Shown: positions 54,664 to 64,000 of the stretch, in pieces
Layout of the letters: each line of letters begins with the position of its first letter
Numbering within the stretch: position 1 is the stretch's first letter
Source: Smittia aterrima
Taxonomy: Eukaryota > Arthropoda > Insecta > Diptera > Chironomidae
NCBI GenBank assembly: GCA_033063855.1
Contig: CP093831.1
Location: forward strand, 1,674,001 to 1,738,000
Length of the DNA: 64,000 nt
Reading direction: 5' to 3'
The notes under the pieces: generated by a model
The model's input: only the letters and a program-made list of their open reading frames with translations
Told to the model about the DNA's origin: nothing
Database searches by the model: none
Program-made: the position numbers and the translations under genes

Positions 54664-57600
54664 TTAGTTTAATATCTGATCGCAGTTAATCAAAGGCACA
54701 CAAAATATTTGTTGCCAAATAGCATCGATCGAGTGAAGAGTTCGAGCGATTCGCGGATAAGATTCGAGAACAAAACGCCACTTCTCAATCGTGTTCTCAA
54801 GCTCATCCATGAAGTTAAGAGTAAATGAAGATCTCGTAACATTCTCTAATTCGACAAGATTGTTCATTGGTTGATGCAACGACACTTGACTGCTTAACAT
54901 TTTATCACTTAATATGTTATCACAGAGCCAGTGAAAGCTTGTTGTCAGTTGAATTGATTCTTTAGTGACGATGAGAACACCAATGTCTACTTTTGCTTTT
55001 GGAAAACTCTGCGATGAATCCGAATCAGTTGCTGATGAGATTGACGTTTTGCAAGACTGGAAAACGGCTAAGCATTCCACTTCCTGATTATCTGTTATCT
55101 TCATCAGTTTTGGATTGACGCTCAGCGATTTCTCTATTTCTAAGCTTTGAACTAAAACGAATTTATAAATAAAGGAATTTAAACGAATCTCTCATTTGAA
55201 ACTTACTTGATGTTGCGATATGTTGGCGAAGTCTGTCGGTGACATTTTGGTCCTGCAGTAAAAGATGAATTGCGCTTTTTGATTTCAAGCAGAATGTGAA
55301 ACCAACTTTTGATGTTATCTCCCGAATACTTTCAATGCGATCGATTGTGTACATCAGAGACTTTTTCAACCAGCTTGAGATATCTTCACTTTCTTCGGTT
55401 ACGATCTTTAAAACATAAATTTTTTTCGTCGACATGAGAACTAAAGAAAGAAAAGGAATTCCCATTGATGAAGGATCATCCTCGATTACAAGACTCTTCA
55501 CGATCCACATCAGTTTCTCATCGTTCTCTTCGAGAATATTTTGAAACAGGAAAAGCTTTACGCGATGATCAACAATCGATAAATCCTCGTAGTTGTATTG
55601 AATTGGACTGAATGGAACCACTTCAAGTTCACGTTTCTGCTTTTGCGTTTTCGATAGCAAATTTATCGATGATTTGAAAATTCCGTCGAATCCTGACTCG
55701 ACTGCTTTCTCCTTCTTTCGTCCATTTTGTTCGTATGCTGTGACAACAGACTCACAAACAGAACCAGAGCTGCTTGATTCCGTCAAGTTCACGTTGCCAA
55801 TGCTTAAAACCGCTCTTGGTTTGAGCTCATCTGACTTCTTCATCAAATCCGAATCAATCAAGTTTTCATTCGAAATCGTTTCATCATTTTTCAGTCCATC
55901 GTCTTCGATTGTATCAAGAGATGGAACAATGGAAATTCTTCGTTCTTCTGATGGCTTTCTGTCGATAACTTCAATCGAGCTCTGCGAAGTTTGCGAAACT
56001 TGAGAGATTTGCGATGAGCTTTCACTTAGAACTTCAACAGAGCTTCCAGCAACAGATTGATTTGAGTCAAAAGCACTTTCTAAAATATTTCAGAGATCTT
56101 TAGATTTGAGTTTAGTTAGAAAAGTGATCAACTTACCGATGCTACTAAACGAATGACTCGTCTTTGGTATTCCACTTACAGTGTCTTCATATTTCTTTTC
56201 AATGTTAATCGATGACGCAGCTTTCGGCAATGTTGTTGACGATGAAGACGATGCTGGAGCGATAATATTTCCAGAAAGGAAAGAATGCTTTGGTGGGCTT
56301 GTGTCACATTTTGTGGTCTTTTGAATTTCAATCACGTATTTGTTACCACACGGACATTTTATTTCTGAAAATAAGCAATAAATAATAAGGAAACTGCTAC
56401 AACTAATCAAGCTTACCGTAATCACGCTTCTTCCTTTCATCGATTTCTCTGCTAAATTGCGAATTGCACTTTAGACATTTGTAAACCGTCTGATTCATCT
56501 CCGAAAGTGGTTTCTTGCTGAGATAGTCTCGCATGCTTCTTTCCAACTCCTGGCAACATTTAACGTCCATTCTGTATTGTCTCTCACGCTTATCCTTGCG
56601 GATTGTATCAAATGTTAGTCGAATCAATGTTGATCTTGTTCGTTCAACACTTTCCAATGTGCTCAATCCCCATTTAGCGAGAGTTCGTCCATTCATTGCA
56701 TCCTTCTCCTTTATGTTAGCTTCACTCACAACAAGAATAAAATCTTCATTTGATGCTTCATCGGTAACGATGAAATGAGCTTCATTATCCTCTGGATCTG
56801 ATATGACGACTTCTTCTTCCTCTTCAATCTCGGCATTGAAAGTTTCGTCAAGTGCTGATGCGTAGACACTGTTGCCTGTAGACACTGTTTCGCTAGCGCT
56901 TTTCGAAAGAACTTCTTCATTCGGCACAATTGTTTCATCAATTGGAGACGAAGTGCTCGTGGGATCACTTCTTTCAAATGAATCGTCCAGTTGGAAAGCT
57001 GGCGATGAAGATAGCAAATCACCGTAAGCGGTTTTCTTCCTAGCTGCACCCTCTTGTCCATCAAATCCAACAAGATTATCTTGATTGTAAAGCCAGTCGC
57101 TGCCAAATTGTTCTCGCAATTGTTCAATTTCACGTTTTGTTGTCAAATGATCTTTGCTGCCTTCCCTAAGCATCTTTTTGTTCACTGGTGATTTATTATC
57201 TGATTGCTTGTGGCTTCCTCCGCTTTCTTCAATCACCACACATCTCGGTTTCATTCGCTTTTGATTGCTGCTTGGCTCTGGCGGAGCTGCATTTTGTTGA
57301 TTTAAGATTAAGCTGCTAACTGATCCTAAGCTACTATTGTCAGGTGTGTTGCTTATGCTTTTGGTCGATGGAGTTCTTGGCGTGGCACGAGACGATGAAG
57401 TGGAAACAGTCATCATTCGATGCCCGAAAATTGGATAATGATTCTCGTAATTTCCAGTTAACGTTTTTTCGTGTTTCGTCAAGTGTTGACCGTCGAGTTG
57501 AAAATGCGGAGAATTAGCGTTACGACTCAGGAATCGACAGGTTGCAGATCGATGCTTTGCGTGAAACGCTAAAGGATTCTCCATCAGATTCAAGTGACGC

Positions 57601-58565
57601 AATGAATTCAAGGTACACAGAGGAAGTAAAATCGCGTGATCCAACAAACAATTGCCTGACAAGTCAAGCTCCATCAAAGCATCAAGTCGCACTAATCCAG
57701 CAATATCTTCGATTAGATTATCGTTGATAATTAGAACCTGAAGTCTTCGATGAGCTTCAGTGTTGAGCTTTGGGATTGTCGTCAGCTGATTGTACGAAAG
57801 ATTTAAAACTTTAAGGTTTGGGCACCTGGAAATAAAAATAAGTTAACTCAAGTTAAGCAGTCGCAGAGTAAGAATCTTACCAAACCAACGCAGAAATCTG
57901 GAAGATTTTGTTGTGACTTAAATTGAGATGTTGCAGGTATGGAGTAAACTCGAAAGAACTGTCGATAATCTCAAGATTGTTGTAGGAGAAATCTGCTCTC
58001 TTCAAAGCATTCCAAATAAATCCTGATGACTTGTCACCAGCACAAAACATTATTAGATCTTTAATATTCGAAAGACTTCGTTCCGCTGTAATTTCTTGAA
58101 GCTGGGAACGAAGCTGTTGGAGCCCGATTATTCTTTTGATTGGCACTCTTTGAATCTCAAGCGTCGTGAGATTGCGGAACTTTGAAATATCAATGATGCA
58201 ATTGTCATCCTCCATCGGATCGTCATCGTGAAACTTTGTTAACTTCAGAATAAAAGTCTTTTGTATAAAATCATAGATCGACATCAACTCGCGAAACACA
58301 TTAGACTTGGAGTTGTTTGGCTTTGTAACTTGAAACTTTTGAGGTGACACGATTTCGCTTTCGTCAATAATCAACGAAAATGAGTCATTCAAGCTTCTTA
58401 ATAGATCGCCTAGAAGAAAATATTTAATGGAGGAATCAGTTCAAAACACTTTCACTGCCAAATCTCGAACGAACCTGTTAATGTGAATTTAAACTCTGAC
58501 GTCAGAAGCTTATCCCCTTGATCCCGGAGGATCTTTGCTAACTTTTCAATATCTTTTGGATCCAT
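54664..58565 (-). CDS. STK11-interacting protein (LKB1IP) homologue, LRR protein
   Basis: Homologue of STK11IP/LIP1, a leucine-rich-repeat protein that binds the LKB1 kinase in mammals and is linked to lysosome and autophagy control. Six exons join in phase: 58565-58475, 58409-57881, 57825-56417, 56364-56137, 56079-55207 and 55151-54664; 1205 residues against about 1090 in human. N-terminal KLAKILRDQGDKLL and a run of leucine-rich repeats (about 60-310: FRNLTTLEIQ, LKRADFSYNNLEII, LQHLNLSHNKI, LKVLNLSYNQLTTIP, LMELDLSGNCLLD, LRHLNLMENPLA) are followed by the conserved NYENHYPIF. Then comes a long Ser-rich region and paired CxxC motifs (CLKCNSQF, CPCGNKY) that may bind zinc. The C-terminal part resembles a degenerate PH-like domain by eye, with low certainty. 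Confidence 0.88.
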
Positions 58566-58959
58566 TGAGAAACAGCTGAGTAATTTGTTTATTTTCTTTC
58601 TTTGTTTTCACTCAAAATTTTAGTTCTACGATTTGGCGACTTTCCCGTTCTCAAACGTCTTCAACTTAATGTTTACCACTAACTCTAGAGAATTACGTCT
58701 TCGAAATGAAAAGTGACATCGGAATAAAACGAAAACGTAAAAAATTAGAGGAATTTTTGTGAATTTATTCTTGAAAAACAAAATTTCTTTGAAAATATTT
58801 TCTTAGCGCGGGAGATTCAAAATTTTTGATTTCTGAATTTGATTTTAATAAATAAATTTTATTTATCGGCAAAGGCAAGAGTAAAGGATTGTTTTAGTAT
58901 CATTAACAATTGTCATCACAGTTTTGTGAATTTTGTTCATTTCTTCTCGTGAAATATTT
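58566..58959. other. STK11IP 5' flank and GNS 3' flank
   Basis: Intergenic sequence with promoter of the STK11IP-like gene at the right and the 3' UTR of the sulfatase at the left. TTTATT words near 58857 supply a minus-strand AATAAA. Nothing else seen. Confidence 0.55.
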
Positions 58960-60497
58960 TTATCGTCGAACTCGACAGGAACTTCCTTTGCAATGCTTGA
59001 GATTGTCGATTGCAATTTGATAAAAAGCTTGAAGTGAAGGTAAGATTTCAAAACCAATGTTTTCCATTTGATGTTCATCGTATTTCAGATCATAAGCTTC
59101 TTGAAAGTTCTCGTGATCCTGGAATGTGCAGAAGAGAAAATCGATCCCGTCGCCAAGTTCTCTTATGCAAGCGTAAGTGTTGTTCCAAGAATCTTGACAT
59201 TTGCAACCAGCTTCAAGCGTGCATCCGTTAAGATGTTGATGTCTTTCGTAAGGACACTCTGGACTAAATGTGTCTTCATTACCTTCACCCCAGTACTCGA
59301 TCAACATTTGTCTCGATTGAACTTTTTCTTCGTGAATCAAGAGATTGTCAAATGGTTGTCCATCGAAATCTTCAACTTCCATTGGAACTTTAGCCCAATT
59401 TAGAATCGTCGGAGCTAAGTCGATCAACAAAACAGGAGATAATATTGAAACATCTGAAGGGACTTTCGGTCCTCTAACAATCATTGGAACTCTGATATCC
59501 GTTTCGTAAGGTAATCTTTTATCGAATGGCATCGCCCATTGTCCTAGATGATAACCATTATCAGATGTGAAAACGATATAAGTGTTATCAATCATTTTCT
59601 GATTAGAGAGTTGAATAATAATTTCCTCGACTAAATCATCAACTGAGAGAAGTGTTTCCAATCGCATGCGATAAAAATTGTCAATTGTTTCCACAACAGA
59701 CTCTGACATTGATTCCGGCTGCATTGTCATCAACCAATGCTTTTTAAAAGGTTTAGCTCCAACGTTGAAATTCTTGCTTCGAGGAATTGTAACATTTTCA
59801 TAGAAATCTTTAAATTTATCTTCTGGTGTGAACGGTGCGTGAGCTGAAGGAACTGAAAACATTGCGAAGAAGGGTTTTGAAGTATTTTGTTGTTTGATGA
59901 AATCAAGTCCTTTGTTCTTGACGACATTCGTGAGATAATCGTCAGGTGCATCTCCATACTTCACCAACTCTCCATTCTCGTTCAAAGTGTAATTGTAATA
60001 TTTTGAGTTTCCGTGGAGTCCGAAGAACGAAGAATAGCCAACGGGAACAGCCTTCGAATGATATTGATTTAGATATTTTCCAGCGAAAAATGTTTCATAT
60101 CCAGCTCGATTGAGCTTTGCTGGGAAGCTCAGTGGTTCATGATTTTCTATCCATTTATCAGAATAGCATCCACCGGCGTCAGAATTATTAAAAGTTTGTG
60201 CGTTGTGAGCATAACGTCCTGTCAGGATTGATGCTCTCGATGGACAACAAATCGGTGACGAAGTAAACTAAAATGATCACATTAAGCTTTTACCAAAAGA
60301 AGAATAAATTAGAAACTTACTGCGTTTTCAATAGTTGTCCCCATTTTCGTCAAAAGTTTATCGATTTTCGGTAGATATTCAAGCGACTGCAGAACCATAT
60401 CTTGATCGTCTGTGAGTACTACGACTATATTTGGAGTTGTTGAAACGTCACTGATAACAAGTATCGTTATCATAACAGTTATCAAATGTTTTATCAT
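58960..60497 (-). CDS. N-acetylglucosamine-6-sulfatase (GNS family)
   Basis: Lysosomal or secreted sulfatase that removes 6-sulfate from N-acetylglucosamine in heparan and keratan sulfate. Exons 60497-60321 and 60267-58960 join in phase 0 across a 53-nt intron to 494 residues (human GNS 552). A signal peptide (MIKHLITVMITILVISDVS) is followed by PNIVVVLTDDQD (metal-binding Asp pair) and the sulfatase signature CCPSRASILTG, whose first Cys is converted to formylglycine. Further active-site parts are GKYLN, SAHAPF and TSDNGYHLGQW. Glycosylation-type NxS/T sites are present. The C-terminus (HCKGSSCRVRR) stops shortly after the segment matching human LQSCSGPTCR, so the C-terminal extension is shorter. 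Confidence 0.92.
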
Positions 60498-60795
60498 CTT
60501 AGCGAATTTTCACTTCTGTTTACAACTTGACGGGTAAAATATCAATTGCGAAACTTTCCCTTGAGCTGTCGCTGTTCAAACATTTCTGATATAACTTGGA
60601 ACTGATATTTTACAGTTCTTTATTTGTTCTTTTCGTTAATTTCTAAATTATCTTGTACAATTTTTGTTCAGTTGCCTGTAATTTGTTTGATTTGATAAAT
60701 ACGGTTCCGTCTACTGATTACTTTAAGTTCACTTTGATGATTGTTGGCATAATATCGCGTTTTGGATTTTGACTGCCTCGTCTCCCGATCGCGGA

Positions 60796-62066
60796 TCAGG
60801 ACTCCTGATTCCTGTGATATTTCCTGCAGTGAATCTGAAGGGACTTTGTGGAGTTGAAAACTTTGTTGCAAATGTTACAAGGAATTTCCTGTCGCTCTTG
60901 ATGAGTTACAGAAATATGGAAGGCGAGATCGTTTCTCGTGAAATATTTTTTAGGACAACTGGGAACTGGACACTTGAAATTTTTAATTTTCGCGTGAGCC
61001 TTAAATGAGACAAATTATTTAAAGATCAAATATTTATGTCTGGCTATTCGTTAATTATTCTCACCTGTTCAATATGTTTATTTAGCTTGCACTTGAACTG
61101 GTATCGTTTTCCGCAGAAGCAGACGTACGGATAAATTCCTAAATGGCGCTTTAGATGACTCTTCAGGTTGTTTTTGTACACGAATTTGGCATTGCAAACA
61201 TTGCATAAATACTCGCCAGGACCGTCACCAATCCTTGGGTTGGATAGAACCATAAGCTGATGGTTAGGATCTGACGTTTCTGATGGGGACTCGATTGAAC
61301 CATTCACATTTACATCACTAGCCTCATTTAACACTGGTTCATTGACTTGAAAGTCCTGATAATCTTCATCGTCTTCGTCACTGATCGGTTCAATCTAAAA
61401 TATTCATCTGTCAACAGCATTCGACCTTGATTTGATAAAGTAATTTACCTTGATTTGGTTCCCTAGCACATCAGGTAGAATTGGAGAATTTGTCGACGGT
61501 TCTTCTGACTCTGAAGGTTCCGACGGTATTAATGCTGGCTGCACTGGATCACGTTTGACTAGAACAAAACTTCCGTTTGGATGCATCTCAAGGTGGTCGA
61601 GGAATTCATCAGCCGCAAGAAAATCCATTTTACAGAATATACAGAAATACCTGAAAATGGCAAAATTCTGTGATGACAATCTTGAAATGTATGCAATATT
61701 TGCACAAACCTCCTTTGTGGGGGTAGAGGGATTTCTTCTTTGATATTATGGCTCGAGCCATTCACAAGAATTTGTTCCTTGTTGATGTTGACCCGCAAAT
61801 CTTTCGCTCTGTCGCAATCCATTTCAAACCTCGATGAATCTAGTGATGAATGAGGAAAATGGAACATGTGTGAGACGAGAGAGATTAATGATAAGGCTAT
61901 TATCAGCACGAAAAAGTGTACATGTACCTTGTTGATAAGAATTGATATTTTCTCGGATCTGAAGTTGAAATTCCTCATTCAAGCGATGATCTTCGTATTT
62001 ATGCTCACTAATCGATCTCTCGATTGGTTTACGGCACTGACGACTAAAATGCGCTATGAAATCCAT
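60796..62066 (-). CDS. C2H2 zinc-finger protein, five fingers
   Basis: Exons 62066-61928, 61839-61710, 61650-61449, 61394-61065 and 60972-60796 join in phase to 325 residues. The first 95 residues have no domain (no ZAD-type cysteines seen). Finger 1 (CIFCKMDF...HLEMH) is in exon 3. An acidic linker (EPISDEDDEDYQDF) follows, then fingers CNVCNAKF...HLKRH, CFCGKRYQFKCKLNKH, CPVPSCPKKYF...HISVTH and CNICNKVF...HCRKYH. The gene is split across short introns of about 55-90 nt. It is probably a sequence-specific DNA-binding regulator; the target is unknown and I cannot name an orthologue. Confidence 0.82.
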
Positions 62067-62838
62067 TGCGAGTTGCGATTTCTTGAAAATAAAGTAAAAA
62101 TTAGATTATTTTCATTGCGAAAAACTGAACGCACAACTGGCCCACAAATTCCCCTCAAAATCGCTTCAAGCTTATTTTATGCGGGAAATTTGAAATTCAG
62201 GAATGTCCCTTTCAAGATAGAAAATGTCCCCTAGAAATATCCCCACATCAAATTTCCCCTGAAATAATCTGTGGTAAGAAAATATTTTATTTTGTTTTTA
62301 TCTGGTTAAAGGCAACTGTTTAAAAGACAGGAGCTAGTGTTTGTGTTGTCTCTAGTGCGGTTAACTCAATCAATTGGAGTTTCCTTGAATCCTAGCAGTA
62401 CTGCTCCTTTATTTACTTTTGTTCTACAATTTTGTTGTTGTTCGTTGTCTTCTTTAATTCTTTTGTGCGAATTTCTGATGATCTGGCAGATACCTAGTTC
62501 TCTATCAACTTACACAATCGATTGTAGTAAATCGTGTTAATTTTCTTTTCTTCCATTCCATTTTACTAATACGATTGCCAAATTCGGAATTCCAGTAATT
62601 AAACTTTTTCTCTTTACAGTTATCAATACATCACACTTCGACACTTCGCCTAGTTAACGTAAACTGACGTTTGCATTACAAATCTTTTAGAAAGAGTTAG
62701 TAAATTAAGCTGATTAGTTTCATATTGGAATGTTAAATTTCTCTTTCATTTTTTTTAGAATGTTTCTCTAAGTGTTTACGATTGACATCTGCACCTTTGA
62801 TCCCTTCTACATCAAAATATCGATAAACAAACGACACG
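62067..62838. other. Divergent promoter region, ZNF gene and Tudor gene
   Basis: AT-rich intergenic sequence of about 770 bp between divergently transcribed genes. No coding sequence is supported; the Tudor gene 5' UTR probably lies at the right end. Confidence 0.5.
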
Positions 62839-64000
62839 ATGGCTGACAAAATGCGTCCAATAACTCGGAACCTCAAAGCGCCGCCGCCTCCGAAGTTTGT
62901 GCAAACGCCACAGTTGCATGAGCCAAAGATTGCTGCAACCTTCAAGACAAATGTGTTGGCGTTTCAATCCGTGAATAAAATTCGAATCAGTCACATTGAG
63001 TCCGGACCTTTCCTTTTCTATGTACAACTAGAAGCATCTGACAACGACTTCCAGCAAATGGTTGCAAGACTCCAGAAAAGTCAACTTCATCGTGTGAGGC
63101 CAAACACCGTCTCGACTGGAATGGCTTGTCTTGCATTTCACGACAAGAAAATATTCAGAGTTGCGATCGCAAAAGTTCCACAACACACGAACGAAGACTT
63201 TTACGCTAATTTTGTTGATTTTGGTTTCAACAGAACCGTCAAGCTGGAAAATCTTTTCTACATTCCCGAAGAATTCCTCAGTCAATATACTTTTGCACGA
63301 CCATTTGCTATTGCTGGCTGCAAACCCTCAAAAGTAAATGATAAAGAGATCGCTTTCTACTTTCGTTACCTCATCGAAAACAAGCAATTAACTCTGAAAT
63401 GTGTTTCATCGGATGGTGGTGAGTTCATTATTGACATTTGATTTATAATCTGAATCTCAAATGTTTAACTTTGTAGGAACGATCTGTCAATACTGTGAAC
63501 TTTTGATTGATAACAAGATCGACGTATTGGATGAGCTAATGCGCTGGGATCCATATGATGTCAAGTTCCGTCCACAAAACGATCTGGAAATGAAAGTTGC
63601 GCACGACGTTAAAGTCTCTTACGTTGATTCAGCTCAGGAATTTTATATTCACATACAAAAACCCGACATCCTCTTAGATTACGATTTAACATGCGATGAG
63701 CTATTCCAAGTTATGCCGAAGGCTCCGATTTATCGGAATCCAAAAATTGGAAGTTGCTGTGCCGTTTACTTTGGAGGCGAATATTATCGAGGTGTTGTAG
63801 TTGGCACGAGAAACAAACCAACCGTTCAAGTGAAGATCATTGACTTTGGAATTGTTGAAGAGATTCCTGAGAAGCATGTTCATCTTTTGACAGAAAAATT
63901 TGTCGAAAGACCGCCTCAAGCTTACAAAGCTTGTTTGAAAGGTTTTGAAACTCAGGAAGTTTCAGAAAATATTTCAACGCAATTTGAAATATTCTGTGGA
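62839..64000 (+). CDS. Multi-Tudor-domain protein, 5' part (runs off window)
   Basis: Exons 62839-63418 and 63477 to beyond 64000 join in phase; at least 368 residues, 3' end missing. After a Pro-rich N-terminus (LKAPPPPKFV) there are at least two extended Tudor units. The first has core GMACLAFHDKKIFRVAIAKV then FVDFGFNRTVKLENLFYIP. The second has KIGSCCAVYFGGEYYRGVVV then IIDFGIVEEIPEKHVHLL. Extended Tudor proteins bind symmetrically dimethylated Arg on Piwi proteins and act in germ granules and piRNA production, so a germline role is likely. The VDYGN hallmark reads VDFGF and IDFGI, so the aromatic cage/Asn is not conserved in these units. Fly candidates include Tudor, Qin or Krimper; I cannot choose. 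Confidence 0.82.

Noticed and set aside
58863..59078. Minus-strand frame overlapping the sulfatase C-terminus
   Set aside because: Out of frame with the sulfatase, GTG/ATG placement without homology; the sulfatase frame ends normally at the family position.
1..64000. CRISPR arrays, bacterial operons, phage genes, rRNA or complete transposons
   Set aside because: No regularly spaced repeats, no Shine-Dalgarno-led operons, no rRNA sequence, no transposase catalytic domain or paired terminal repeats were seen.

Overview
This is a eukaryotic nuclear window, most likely from a dipteran insect. The DNA is AT-rich and gene-dense. Genes lie on both strands and are split by short GT-AG introns, mostly about 50-70 nt. 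The proteins match fly gene families: stck/PINCH, ncd, Vps16A, ATPsynC, RpL15, an eIF4B and an AT-hook bZIP pair. An RNase P RNA sits inside an ATPsynC intron, an arrangement I recall for flies and other arthropods. A nematoceran such as a midge fits the compactness, but that is a guess. There is no sign of bacterial, phage or CRISPR sequence. All exon boundaries were read by eye from splice signals, reading phase and protein continuity.

Layout. 1-2.4 kb: no gene recognised. 2.4-9.2 kb: Traf4 (+), mitochondrial AsnRS (-) divergent from GINS subunit Psf2 (+), then an unusual secreted serine protease fused to a chitinase-like GH18 domain (-). 9.4-20.5 kb, all minus strand: an unassigned exon-like frame, the five-LIM protein PINCH, the V-ATPase accessory protein ATP6AP2/VhaM8.9, an unknown 578-residue protein, a syntaxin and a RUS1/DUF647 protein. 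20.6-25.4 kb: a perfect 18-bp inverted repeat and a lineage-specific cluster of three small RRM genes (two with RS tails) made by local duplication, with orphan open frames between them. 25.4-31.1 kb: Las1 (-), an unknown Arg/Ser-rich protein (+) and Vps16A (+). 31.1-33.9 kb: a gene desert. 33.9-35.7 kb: a JAZF1 orthologue (-).

37.0-46.0 kb: ATPsynC (+) with duplicated alternative last exons and the RNase P RNA in its second intron; RpL15 (+); kinesin-14 ncd (-); eIF4B (+) with a 10-nt first coding exon. 47-54.5 kb: a two-finger BED-type protein with two possible first exons (-), then two adjacent AT-hook/bZIP genes (+). 54.7-64 kb: STK11IP-like LRR protein (-), a GNS-type sulfatase (-), a five-finger C2H2 protein (-) and the 5' part of a multi-Tudor protein (+) that runs off the end.

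Most genes are housekeeping: translation, ATP synthesis, vesicle tethering and fusion, replication, rRNA processing and adhesion. The points most worth a second look are the protease/GH18 fusion with an altered catalytic motif, the two ATP synthase c-subunit C-termini, the RRM/RS cluster and the AT-hook bZIP pair.
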